From an uncultured Bacteroidota bacterium (GTDB taxonomy: Bacteria; Bacteroidota; Bacteroidia; Bacteroidales; 4484-276), in assembly GCA_903944895.1 (NCBI GenBank), contig CAJATL010000140.1:1-37500 (forward strand): DNA of 37,500 nt. Reading direction: 5' to 3'. A program made the translations under genes and the position numbers. Positions 14,570 through 22,923 of this stretch are shown here, one piece after another. The notes beneath the pieces were generated by a model that ran no database searches, was not told the DNA's origin, and worked only from the letters and a program-made list of their open reading frames with translations. Position 1 is the first letter of the stretch; every line of letters starts with the position of its first letter.

Positions 14570-15142
14570 TTATTTTGTTTTAAAATAAACCAAACCTAAG
14601 GTGATGATTACCAATGTCAAAGCTATCGAAATATAAATCAAACGTTTCAGATAAGTTTCCGATTTTTGTTGGTAATGCATTTTTTCTGCTTTTAGTGCCT
14701 TCATATTTAGGATATTACGAATGGTTTTCTTGAGTTTTTCAAAAAATTCATAATTATTATCATTTTCCTTAAATTTCGAAATGTAATCGGTGGCACCTAA
14801 TTTTAATAAATCAATCGCCAACTCAATTTCACCCGAACCTGTTAACATGATAACCTTTAGTTCTTCAATAATTTTTTTCTGTTTGTACCTTTGCACCAAT
14901 TCCTGTAGAATTTGTTTACCGTTTTTAGCACTCTCGACTTTGCTGTTTAATTCAAAATCTAAAATAAAAATTTCAGGTCTGACCAAAGGATTTTTGATCA
15001 GATAATCAAGCATTTCTTCACCAGTACTAAAATGTAAAACTGTTAAATCCAACTCATTTTCGATGCCGGTTTTAACAACTTCAGCAAAAATCGGGTTGTC
15101 CTCAACTAAAAAAATCAATTGTTTTTCTTGTAAAGTATCCAT
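14570..15142 (-). CDS. Receiver-domain protein with C-terminal membrane anchor
   Basis: A response-regulator receiver protein of 190 residues. The receiver domain (about 8-145) has the acidic pair E14/D15 (LVEDN), the phosphoacceptor D62 (FILDFELNS), T101 (LTGSG) and K123 (ISKFK), so phosphorylation should be possible. There is no DNA-binding or enzymatic output domain. A short linker follows (KALKAEKMHYQQKSETYLKR), then one transmembrane helix at about 168-187 (LIYISIALTLVIITLGLVYF) and a tiny KTK tail. The receiver would face the cytoplasm as a tail-anchored protein. It sits 38 bases downstream of the WecA-like transferase on the same strand, which suggests a role tied to glycan synthesis at the membrane. 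Its partner kinase is unknown; the hybrid protein at 18.0 kb is a candidate by proximity only. Confidence 0.8.
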   Translation of the reverse strand: MDTLQEKQLIFLVEDNPIFAEVVKTGIENELDLTVLHFSTGEEMLDYLIKNPLVRPEIFILDFELNSKVESAKNGKQILQELVQRYKQKKIIEELKVIMLTGSGEIELAIDLLKLGATDYISKFKENDNNYEFFEKLKKTIRNILNMKALKAEKMHYQQKSETYLKRLIYISIALTLVIITLGLVYFKTK

Positions 15143-15161
15143 AATATTATCGTTTATTAAT

Positions 15162-15169
15162 CAAATTTA
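15162..15169 (-). promoter_or_regulatory. Possible -7 box before the anchored receiver gene
   Basis: On the minus strand TAAATTTG matches TAnnTTTG exactly, 19 bases before the ATG whose first base is at 15142. No -33 TTTG is seen at the usual distance, and the region is AT-rich, so chance is possible. If real, the receiver gene can be expressed apart from the upstream transferase. Confidence 0.3.
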
Positions 15170-15180
15170 TCTTTAGTAAA

Positions 15181-16458
15181 TTATTCATCCATATCGGTTA
15201 GTGAATCAAATTCATCTTTTTCTCTCGATAAAAGGCGATTTTCACTTTTTAACTTTTCTTTTTCTTTTTCAGCTTTTTGGCCTTTTGTGATGGCTATTAA
15301 AAAGCGTTTTAAGTTAATACTCTCCGACAATATAGTAGCCAACACAAACAAAAAAGGAATTGCAATTATCGGTTTTTCACTTTTTAGGAGAAAAGCCATT
15401 GCAATAATTATTGCATTTGCGGAGTAGAGGATAATTGCTGCTTTTTTGTGATTAGAGCCAGTTTCGATTAAAAGATGATGGACGTGTGTTTTATCAGGCT
15501 TGAAAGGCGATTTATTATCTAAAATACGTTCGGTAAAAACACGTAAAGTGTCGTAAACCGGGAGCAGCAAAATACCTATAACAATCACTGTATATTGTAT
15601 CATTTCACTGTTTCCAGTTTTAGGTACGGTCGCATTAGAATATTTTATTAACGCGATTCCAAGCACAGACATCAAAAAACCAATGATTAGCGAACCTGTA
15701 TCGCCCATAAAAATCTTAGCCGGGTTAAAGTTATGCTTTAAAAATCCAAGTAAGGCGCCAGCAAAACCAAAAGCAATAAAGGCAAAAGCCAAATCATCTC
15801 TGACAACAAGTAATAAAATTCCTAAAACCAGTGCATTCATAAAGGATAATCCACCAGCTAATCCATCGATACCATCAATCAGGTTAAAAGCATTTGTAAG
15901 TCCTACAATAAGGAAAACTGAGAAAGCATATTCGAAAATAACGCTAAGAGTTTTAATATCTCCAGCAGAAATATTAAATATCGGTTGAATTTCAATATTA
16001 AAAATGGCAAAGAGATCAATTCTTAATCCAAAACGTGCTACCAAAATTGCGGTTCCAATTTGGATAATAAATTTTTTTGAAGCACTTAAATCGGTTAAAT
16101 CATCAAAAATGCCGGTAACAAACAGGATAAGCAATGAAACGGCGATAGAACCAATCAACCAGATGTCGTCTAAAGATATTGATGAGATATTGAGAGATGG
16201 AATTAGCTTAAAATAAGAAAGTATCAACCATAAGCCTGCCGAAACAATGAATCCGATAAAAATTCCAACTCCCCCAAGTGTGGGAATTGGATCTTTGTGC
16301 ATTTTTCGTTGTTCTTTATCCAGGGTAGGATCATCCATCAGTTTATGCTTTTTGGTAAACTCGATGATTTTGGGAATCGCCAACAACGTAACAAGAAAAC
16401 CGACCAAAAATGTTCCGGCAATTGCTATAATATCTCCACTCAAAAGTTCAGTATCCAT
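15181..16458 (-). CDS. wecA: Polyprenyl-phosphate sugar-1-phosphate transferase (WecA/TagO-like)
   Basis: A multi-pass inner-membrane enzyme of 425 residues that transfers a sugar-1-phosphate, usually GlcNAc-1-P, from a UDP-sugar to undecaprenyl phosphate, starting a lipid-linked glycan. Family motifs are HKDPIPTLGGVGIF at 54-67, the Asp pair D119/D120 (GIFDDLTD), NLIDGIDGLAGG at 192-203, FNPAKIFMGDTGS at 244-256, and the His motif THVHHLL at 324-330. About ten hydrophobic helices are visible. The C-terminal 35 residues (from TKGQKAEKEKEKLK) form a charged, probably coiled cytoplasmic tail, longer than in typical WecA. It is divergent from the polysaccharide locus that begins at 16.7 kb, so it is the likely initiating enzyme for that glycan. 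The precise sugar is not known. Confidence 0.9.
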   Translation of the reverse strand: MDTELLSGDIIAIAGTFLVGFLVTLLAIPKIIEFTKKHKLMDDPTLDKEQRKMHKDPIPTLGGVGIFIGFIVSAGLWLILSYFKLIPSLNISSISLDDIWLIGSIAVSLLILFVTGIFDDLTDLSASKKFIIQIGTAILVARFGLRIDLFAIFNIEIQPIFNISAGDIKTLSVIFEYAFSVFLIVGLTNAFNLIDGIDGLAGGLSFMNALVLGILLLVVRDDLAFAFIAFGFAGALLGFLKHNFNPAKIFMGDTGSLIIGFLMSVLGIALIKYSNATVPKTGNSEMIQYTVIVIGILLLPVYDTLRVFTERILDNKSPFKPDKTHVHHLLIETGSNHKKAAIILYSANAIIIAMAFLLKSEKPIIAIPFLFVLATILSESINLKRFLIAITKGQKAEKEKEKLKSENRLLSREKDEFDSLTDMDE

Positions 16459-16539
16459 TTGATAATTAGATTAGTTTGTGACTTACAACAACAACATCCC
16501 TCAAAAGACTACTTTAAAATTTCATTTACCCACAGTAAA

Positions 16540-16547
16540 CAAAAATA
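16540..16547 (-). promoter_or_regulatory. Possible -7 box for wecA
   Basis: On the minus strand TATTTTTG is an exact TAnnTTTG match, about 80 bases before the wecA start. No TTTG was found at the matching -33 distance. The long AT-rich leader that follows shows no obvious structure. Confidence 0.35.
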
Positions 16548-16634
16548 TTAAAAGTTTTCATCTTTCATTATTAAAATCTAATTTTTTTTCGAAAATGGTG
16601 GAACTGCCGTTTTTTTTTGGAAAAAAGCGTTTTA

Positions 16635-16668
16635 TTTGGGTACACAAAACGAATCAAAACTATATTTG
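16635..16668 (+). promoter_or_regulatory. Bacteroidota-type promoter for the first glycosyltransferase
   Basis: TTTG (16635-16638), then 22 bases, then TATATTTG (16661-16668): both elements of the Bacteroidota consensus at an accepted spacing. The ATG at 16693 follows about 20 bases after the expected transcription start. This is the best promoter match in the window. It also shows that upstream in-frame codons from 16636 are not coding. Confidence 0.7.
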
Positions 16669-16692
16669 TCAAAGCAAAAAAGATTCTGGCTG

Positions 16693-17862
16693 ATGGAAAA
16701 AAATAATTATAAAATTGCTTATCTTACTTCGGTTGATCCTTTGGATAAAAAAGTCTTATCGGGTACTATTTACACCATTTTAAAGGTGTTGGAAAAGGAT
16801 GTAGGCTCTGTTGATGTTTTAGGCCCGGCGAAAATTGATAATGCGTTTACACGAATTTTAAAGAGGATAAATTACAAATTAACAAGACGTTATAACTTTA
16901 ACCATAGTATTTTTTACGGGATAAAGTATGCCTGGGTTTTTGAGAAAAAACTCAAAGGCAAGCACTATGATTTCATTTTTGCCCAGCGTTCGTCAACCGA
17001 GATTTGCAGGCTAAAAACAGATATTCCAATCATTTACTACACCGATACCACTTTTAAACTGTTTTATAACTATTACGAATGGTTTTCAAACTTTATGAAA
17101 ATCTCGCAAATCGAAGGAAACAAGGTGGAGCAAATGGCCATTGATAAATCGGCCATTGTAATCTGTACCTCGCAATGGGCTGCCGATTCGGTGATTAACG
17201 ATTATCACGCCAACCCCGAAAAGGTTTTCATTGTTCCTTTCGGGCCTAATGTTGACATACTTCCGACCCGCGAAATGATTAATTATAATAAAGGAAGAGA
17301 CGTTTGCAAGATTCTTTTCATTGGTGTTGAATGGCAAAGAAAAGGAGGGGCGATTGCTTTTGAAACTTTGCAGGAAATGAAGAAAAAGGGCATCAAAACG
17401 CGCTTAACCATTGTTGGATGCAGGCCTCCCGACGAATTTCAGGACGACGACATGGTGGTCATTCCTTTTCTGAATAAAAACGAAAAGTCGCAAAGTGAAC
17501 TTTTCAATCAGCTTTTGTTTGAAAACCATTTTTTCATCCTGCCTACCCGTGGCGAATGTTTTGGTGTTGTTTTTTGTGAAGCCAGTGCTTTTGCGATACC
17601 TTCGATAACCACTAATACGGGCGGCATCGGCACCGCTGTCGAAAATGGGAAAAATGGCTTCAGGCTACCGGTTGAAGCGCATGGAGATCAATATGCTGAT
17701 GTGATTTCCGAAATTTTTACCGACTACGACAACAAATACCTGCCCTTAGCAAAATCGACACGCGATTTTTACGATTTACGCTTGAGCTGGAAATCATGGG
17801 CAGAGTCACTAAATGCGATTCTGGAAAATCATAAACACCTCATTACCAAAAACAACAATTAA
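16693..17862 (+). CDS. GT4-type glycosyltransferase
   Basis: A retaining GT-B glycosyltransferase of 389 residues, probably adding a sugar to a lipid-linked intermediate on the cytoplasmic face. The C-terminal half carries the GT4 hallmarks: a GVEWQRKGG loop at 211-219, a sugar-nucleotide pocket at 284-300 with the E-x7-E pair E288 and E296 (RGECFGVVFCEASAF), then TTNTGGIGTAVENGKNGF. The N-terminal half is more variable (KIAYLTSVDPLDKK). The ATG at 16693 is chosen because a strong promoter lies just before it and an earlier start would reach into the promoter. It is divergent from wecA and 159 bases before the hybrid kinase-like gene, so it may be a one-gene unit. Donor and acceptor are unknown. 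Confidence 0.85.
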   Translation: MEKNNYKIAYLTSVDPLDKKVLSGTIYTILKVLEKDVGSVDVLGPAKIDNAFTRILKRINYKLTRRYNFNHSIFYGIKYAWVFEKKLKGKHYDFIFAQRSSTEICRLKTDIPIIYYTDTTFKLFYNYYEWFSNFMKISQIEGNKVEQMAIDKSAIVICTSQWAADSVINDYHANPEKVFIVPFGPNVDILPTREMINYNKGRDVCKILFIGVEWQRKGGAIAFETLQEMKKKGIKTRLTIVGCRPPDEFQDDDMVVIPFLNKNEKSQSELFNQLLFENHFFILPTRGECFGVVFCEASAFAIPSITTNTGGIGTAVENGKNGFRLPVEAHGDQYADVISEIFTDYDNKYLPLAKSTRDFYDLRLSWKSWAESLNAILENHKHLITKNNN

Positions 17863-17888
17863 ATACACCGAATCAGGGTAAAATTCAC

Positions 17889-17896
17889 TAATTTTG
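17889..17896 (+). promoter_or_regulatory. Possible -7 box for the hybrid kinase-like gene
   Basis: TAATTTTG matches TAnnTTTG exactly but has no clear -33 partner. It lies about 125 bases before the ATG at 18022. AAGGA at 18010-18014 could serve as a weak ribosome site. Confidence 0.35.
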
Positions 17897-18021
17897 TGAC
17901 AATGGATTGAATCATTATTTTTTAGATTTCTCCAAATTTTTGAGGTAGGGTTTTATAATAAATCAGGGGGGACAGTAATATTTTAACAAGGTTTGGAAAT
18001 AAAGACGTAAAGGATAAAAAA

Positions 18022-19563
18022 ATGCTTGCCAACAAGCATTATTACAGGTCGTTGATTGATAATAAAAGTGAACCTGCTTTTTTATCCGATCTTGATGGGG
18101 AGATTTTGCTGGTTAACCCTGCCGGTGAAAAGTTTTCCGGTTATTCCGAGGATGAATTTTCGAGCTATTCGGTCAGGGAACTGTTTTTTACTTTAAAAAA
18201 CACGCCAAACCCTTTTGATGCCAGAAACATACGTGAGTTTTCGTCTGAAATATTTATTCTTGACGCCCTACGTTACCTCGTTCCCGTTTTCCTGGAATTT
18301 AAAGAAATTGAGGGTAATAAATTTCTGGGTACCATCAAACCTGTTGTCACCATGGAATCCTTGATTCAGCCTTCGGGAACAGATTTACCGGCAAGAAATG
18401 TGAGGATAGAATCCACTGCGGAACAAACAAACAAAGCCACAAGAAATTTAACTGAGGCACAGGAGGATGCGTTTGACCACAATGTTCGAAACGCACTTAA
18501 TACAATAATTGGTTTTGGCACCTTACTTTCGAAGGAGAAAAATATTGTTGGCGACCAGAAGCTTAATAAATATGTTGATAGTATTGTAAAATCAGGATAT
18601 GACCTCAAAAAGGCTTTTAATAATTTTGAAAAATCTGAGGTTGATCACGATGAAATTTCATGGGGGCCAACCTCGGTTTTGCAGGTGATGCAAAAAGTAA
18701 ACATTATGCTCGCTTCACTTGCCCGCAAAAACAGTATTCAGCTTAAAATTAATCCAGTCACCGACATAACCATACTCAGCGACGAAAATATCCTTTTCGA
18801 AACACTGAATTTTCTTGTTTCAAAAGCTTTAAATTTCTGCCGGTCAGAAGTAGTAAAAGTCGATTTTTTTATCAATGCAAACCAAACCGAAATCAGCATC
18901 AGCATTGATAACCTGGGGCAGGATATCCCGCAAAGCGTCATTCATTTTATTAAGCGTGAAAACAACAAGGAAAAATACGATTGCAATAACCCAATTTTGG
19001 GGTTACACGGCGAAATTCAGAAATTACTCAAAAATTTAAATAACCTTGACGCAAAAGTTGATTTTACTTCCACCGAAAACATGGGAGAAATTGCAACATT
19101 AAAAATTCCGGTACGCAAGGACAATGACATCCATGAAAATAATGGTTTAGCCGATTCCGGTGAGTTGAGCAATGATAAAAAAATGTATGTTTTGGTTGTT
19201 GAGGATGAAAAAATCAATGCCAATATTTTTAAGATGTACATTCAGGGTGTAGCCAATGTTTCGCTGGCCTATTCCGGCAATGAGGCAATGAATATTATCG
19301 AATTGTTCTATAATAAAGGAATTATTTTTAGTCTGGTTTTTATGGATATTGGCCTTCCAGAACCATGGAATGGCATTATGCTGAAAGAAGCGATCGAAAA
19401 AAAATGGCCCGAATATGGCAATATTCCCTTCGTGGCCCAGACAGCCTATTCCGGCAAGAGTATTGCGGATCAGATCATTAATGCAAATTTTAAAGGTTAC
19501 CTGGTAAAACCAATCAATAGAAATGATGTATTAAGGTTCATTCAGAAATTTAGCAGAAAGTAA
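18022..19563 (+). CDS. Degenerate hybrid histidine kinase: PAS, HisKA/HATPase-like, receiver
   Basis: A signalling protein of 513 residues without transmembrane segments. Residues 5-110 form a PAS domain (FLSDLDGEILLVNPAGEKF, then GYSEDEF). Residues 150-205 resemble a dimerisation/phosphoacceptor helix with H153 in FDHNVRNALNTIIGF. The canonical SHExRTPL core is largely lost. Residues 212-365 have the shape of a HATPase domain but weak motifs: the N-box reads LNFLVSKALNFC with no asparagine at the usual place, and the G1 box reads SIDNLGQDIP instead of DxGxGIP. Residues 387-513 are an intact receiver: E394/D395, D442 (FMDIGLP), T474, K496 (LVKPI). It probably signals mainly through its receiver, or uses its ATPase-like part as a scaffold. 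It lies just ahead of the export genes and may regulate polysaccharide production. Confidence 0.78.
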   Translation: MLANKHYYRSLIDNKSEPAFLSDLDGEILLVNPAGEKFSGYSEDEFSSYSVRELFFTLKNTPNPFDARNIREFSSEIFILDALRYLVPVFLEFKEIEGNKFLGTIKPVVTMESLIQPSGTDLPARNVRIESTAEQTNKATRNLTEAQEDAFDHNVRNALNTIIGFGTLLSKEKNIVGDQKLNKYVDSIVKSGYDLKKAFNNFEKSEVDHDEISWGPTSVLQVMQKVNIMLASLARKNSIQLKINPVTDITILSDENILFETLNFLVSKALNFCRSEVVKVDFFINANQTEISISIDNLGQDIPQSVIHFIKRENNKEKYDCNNPILGLHGEIQKLLKNLNNLDAKVDFTSTENMGEIATLKIPVRKDNDIHENNGLADSGELSNDKKMYVLVVEDEKINANIFKMYIQGVANVSLAYSGNEAMNIIELFYNKGIIFSLVFMDIGLPEPWNGIMLKEAIEKKWPEYGNIPFVAQTAYSGKSIADQIINANFKGYLVKPINRNDVLRFIQKFSRK

Positions 19564-19636
19564 TCCTCTCGGTTCAGGGCATTGTTTTCGAACTTCTGCG
19601 GTTTGAAAAAAAAAGCAGAAAAATATTTTTAAATAG

Positions 19637-19664
19637 TTGAGTTAATGATAAAATTTTACATTTG
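19637..19664 (+). promoter_or_regulatory. Probable promoter of the polysaccharide export operon
   Basis: TTG (19637-19639), 17 bases, then TACATTTG (19657-19664), an exact TAnnTTTG. The ATG of the Wza-like gene follows at 19691, about 20 bases after the predicted transcription start. The -33 element is only partial (GTTG). Confidence 0.55.
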
Positions 19665-19690
19665 TTAACATTATTACAAATTTAGTAACT

Positions 19691-20500
19691 ATGCTTTTTG
19701 GAATACCGTTAAAATTATTGATTTTCAAGGCACTTTTTATATTTTTCCTTATTGGGGTATTGATGCTTTCGTCCTGCATTCCGCAAAACAAAATTTTGCT
19801 CATGCAGTACGATCAACTTAACGACAGTGCTTATTGCAATACTTTTGTTGGTGAAGAGCATCCGCTTACAGAATATGTTATTCAACCCAATGATTATCTT
19901 TATATTAACATTACCACTATCGAAAAACCTTTGTCCGACTTTCTCGCGCCGGGTGGAGGGCTTAATTTTTTGGATGCTACCAATCAGGCATTGTTGGGAT
20001 ATCATGTAAGCGACGACAGCACCATTTTATTTCCGTATCTTGGATTAATTAAGGTTGCCGGCTTAACAGTTCGGCAAAGCACTGATGAAGTAAAAATAGC
20101 TGCATCCAAAATACTTGGCGAAAGAATACGTGTTGATGTAAAACTGATCAATAATTCGGTTAATATTATGGGTGAAGTTAAGTCGGAAGGCACCTTCAAT
20201 ATGACAAAAAATAAAATCACAATCTACGAGGCATTAACTCTTGCTGGTGGCCTGACACCCTATGCCAAGCGTGAGTATATTAAGGTTTTCCGTAAAGTTG
20301 GCGGCGAAAATGTAGTCTATTTGGTTGACGTACTCAGCGGAAATTTAATTTCAGGTAATATGTTTTATGTTTTTCCAAACGATCAGATTTATGTCGATCA
20401 GATGCGGGCAAAATCCTATGGAATCACCCCAACATTTTCATTATCCGTTTTAATGACATTATTAACAGCTTATGTACTAATACTGTCGCTAACAAAGTAA
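19691..20500 (+). CDS. Wza-like polysaccharide export lipoprotein
   Basis: A polysaccharide biosynthesis/export protein of 269 residues. The N-terminus is a lipoprotein signal with lipobox LSSC (C29), after an unusually long hydrophobic lead. Residues about 58-150 are the polysaccharide export (PES) domain (YVIQPNDYLYINI, later FPYLGLIKVAGLTVRQ). An SLBB-like domain follows at about 155-235 (VNIMGEVKSEGTFNMTKNKITIYEALTLAGGL). A hydrophobic helix at about 248-267 ends the protein, as in Wza, whose C-terminal helices build the outer-membrane pore. It starts four bases before the co-polymerase gene, with which it should form the trans-envelope conduit. The family is clear; the gene symbol is not certain. 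Confidence 0.9.
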   Translation: MLFGIPLKLLIFKALFIFFLIGVLMLSSCIPQNKILLMQYDQLNDSAYCNTFVGEEHPLTEYVIQPNDYLYINITTIEKPLSDFLAPGGGLNFLDATNQALLGYHVSDDSTILFPYLGLIKVAGLTVRQSTDEVKIAASKILGERIRVDVKLINNSVNIMGEVKSEGTFNMTKNKITIYEALTLAGGLTPYAKREYIKVFRKVGGENVVYLVDVLSGNLISGNMFYVFPNDQIYVDQMRAKSYGITPTFSLSVLMTLLTAYVLILSLTK

Positions 20501-20504
20501 TACG

Positions 20505-22871
20505 ATGAGCAAACCAGTTACTTCAGTTGGAGGAATAGATTTTAAGCGGGTATTTATAAAATACGCCAAAAACTGGTACATTTTTGCTATTGCCATCATG
20601 CTTGCCTATGCTTCCGCTTCAAATAAAAACAAATACATTGTCCCGATTTACAGCATGAAAACAAGCGTGCTGATTGAAGATAAAAGCAATACTTCGGTTT
20701 TGGAACAAAGAGGGGCGATTTCGGCTTCCCCGATTTACCTGAGCTCAAAACTTATCGACAATCAGATTGCTTTTCTTAAATCGTTTGCTCAGATTAAGCG
20801 GATTATCCAGAATCTTGATTTTGAAGTGTCGTATTTTTCAAAAGAAAAATACATTTACAGCGAAATTTACACACAGTCGCCCTTTGTTGTCTGGTTCGAC
20901 CGCGACCACTGGCAACCCCGATATCAGCAAATCAGGGTTAAATTCCTTTCTCCTGCCAAATTTCAGCTTTCAACGGATAATGGCCCGTTCGATACACCAA
21001 AAACTTTCAATGTTGGCGACACGATTCAAAAAAAAGAATATCGGTTTGTAATCAACTTAAAAGATGAGACTGATGCCAGCGAAATTCAAAATAAGGAATT
21101 TGCCTTTGAAATCAATGATCTGAACGGACTTGTTGGAAAATACATGAACTCCACCAATGTTTACATCGAACGCGGAACTTCGATGATTATCATCTCTTCA
21201 AACGGCCCTAATAAACAAAAGGAAAAGGACTATTTGAACCAACTGACCACCGAATTTTTACTGAGTAATCTCGAAAAAAAGAATAAAATTCTTACAAACA
21301 CCATCAATTTTATCGAGAAACAATTGCTGCAGTTTCGAAAGGATTTGAATGATACCGAACAAGAAATTGAAGAATTCCGGAAGAAGCACAATTTTATGAT
21401 GTTGCAGGAAAAAATCGGCAGCCTCCTGAAAAATCTTGATGAGGAATCAAAAGACAGCAAAAACCTGCGCATCGACCTTGAATATTACCGGTATCTGCTC
21501 ACTTACATCGAAGAGCGGGAAGATTATGAGGATATCGTTATGCCTTCATCAATGGGCGTAAATTTGCCCATGTTTAATGCCCAGGTTGGAAAACTTGCGC
21601 TTGCCATTCAGGAGAAAAATACCCTGTTGGCAAATTCGACCAGGAGTAATCCATACCTGCAAATCCTCGAAAGAGATATTGCCGTTATGAAGGTAGCCTG
21701 CGCCGAAAGCATGAAAAGCACCATTGAAACCACAGAGTTAAAACTTGCCAACACAGAGCAACGGATGTGGAGCCTGAACCAGGAATTTATGAAGCTGCCC
21801 AGGCTGGAGCGCGAATTTCTAACTATCCAACGAAAGTATAAAATTATCAATGACCTGTATGATTTCCTTTTAAAACGGAAATCGGAAGTCGAAATTCAAC
21901 GTGCAGCCAATACTCCGGATCACGAAATTGTCGATTTTGCCGGCGATACCGGAATTTCCAAGATTTCTCCAGGCCCTAAAACTGCCTATATAAATTCGAT
22001 GATCTGGGCAATTTTACTGCCAGCGGTTTTCCTGTTTATGTTGGTTTTCTTTAATAACCGGGTAATGGCTATCGAAGATATTACCTCGAATACTGATATT
22101 CCGGTGATTGGATCTTTGATGCGAAATCCCGAAAAAGGTGTAAGCAGTGTTCTGAAATCGCCAAATTCATATTTTACCGAACTTTTACGAATTATCCGGA
22201 TAAAGTTAAATTTTAATCCTGCAAATGGCGAACAGGTAATCCTGGTAACTTCAGCCATGGAATTGGAAGGAAAAGCCTTTTTTGCTTTAAATTTTGCCTC
22301 GGTGTATGCCCTCACCGGCAAGAAAACCATTTACCTTGGATTTAACCTGAGACATCAAAGGGTGCCATCGGATTTTGACCTCGATCCGGGTATCGGCATA
22401 ACCGATTACCTGATTACTGATCTCCATATCAATGGGGTAATCCAGAAAACATTTACCAAAAACCTCGACATCCTTTTATCAGGGCCTATTCCGCCAAATC
22501 CTGATGAATTGATTGAATCGGAAAAAACGAAATTACTTTTTCAGGAATTACGTAAACGCTACGATTACATAGTAGTGGAAACCCCTCCAATTGGCCTTGT
22601 TGGGGATGCATATCTTTTAAATAAGTATTCCGATGCAACAATTTTTATTGTTCGTTACAACTTTTCGACCAAGAAGGGTTTCTCGGATGCTTTAACAGAA
22701 GCTACCCATAATGACATGAAAAAAATCGGCATCGTTTACAATGATGTGAAAATGAAAATCAGTGGTAGGGATTTATCATTTTATGGTGAAGATATGAAAC
22801 CAAAATACCGTATTATGCCAATCATCATTAGGATACGGCGGATTATTGTTGATATTTTAAGAAAAATATGA
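20505..22871 (+). CDS. Wzc-like polysaccharide co-polymerase with degenerate tyrosine-kinase domain
   Basis: An inner-membrane protein of 788 residues. It has a Wzz-type chain-length domain between TM1 (about 23-40) and TM2 (about 498-516), with a long coiled coil (about 250-300 and 400-460, ending LPRLEREFLTIQRKY, the GNVR-like motif). A cytoplasmic BY-kinase-like domain spans about 555-750. All three nucleotide motifs look damaged. Walker A reads MELEGKA at 585-591, with Ala591 in place of Ser/Thr. Walker A' reads YLGFNLR at 610-616, with Asn614 where Asp is expected. Walker B reads VVETPP at 690-695, with Glu692 for Asp. No tyrosine cluster closes the protein. It probably controls chain length and contacts the Wza-like protein without kinase activity, or with altered activity. 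Confidence 0.87.
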   Translation: MSKPVTSVGGIDFKRVFIKYAKNWYIFAIAIMLAYASASNKNKYIVPIYSMKTSVLIEDKSNTSVLEQRGAISASPIYLSSKLIDNQIAFLKSFAQIKRIIQNLDFEVSYFSKEKYIYSEIYTQSPFVVWFDRDHWQPRYQQIRVKFLSPAKFQLSTDNGPFDTPKTFNVGDTIQKKEYRFVINLKDETDASEIQNKEFAFEINDLNGLVGKYMNSTNVYIERGTSMIIISSNGPNKQKEKDYLNQLTTEFLLSNLEKKNKILTNTINFIEKQLLQFRKDLNDTEQEIEEFRKKHNFMMLQEKIGSLLKNLDEESKDSKNLRIDLEYYRYLLTYIEEREDYEDIVMPSSMGVNLPMFNAQVGKLALAIQEKNTLLANSTRSNPYLQILERDIAVMKVACAESMKSTIETTELKLANTEQRMWSLNQEFMKLPRLEREFLTIQRKYKIINDLYDFLLKRKSEVEIQRAANTPDHEIVDFAGDTGISKISPGPKTAYINSMIWAILLPAVFLFMLVFFNNRVMAIEDITSNTDIPVIGSLMRNPEKGVSSVLKSPNSYFTELLRIIRIKLNFNPANGEQVILVTSAMELEGKAFFALNFASVYALTGKKTIYLGFNLRHQRVPSDFDLDPGIGITDYLITDLHINGVIQKTFTKNLDILLSGPIPPNPDELIESEKTKLLFQELRKRYDYIVVETPPIGLVGDAYLLNKYSDATIFIVRYNFSTKKGFSDALTEATHNDMKKIGIVYNDVKMKISGRDLSFYGEDMKPKYRIMPIIIRIRRIIVDILRKI

Positions 22872-22923
22872 TGTCTAATGTTGTACTAAATTTTTGAAAT
22901 TTAATTAAATAAAATCATAAATT

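Noticed and set aside
19594-19620. Hairpin TTCTGC..GCAGAA after the hybrid kinase-like gene as a terminator
   Set aside because: The stem is only six pairs with a 15-base A-rich loop and no immediate U-tract, so it was not listed as a terminator.
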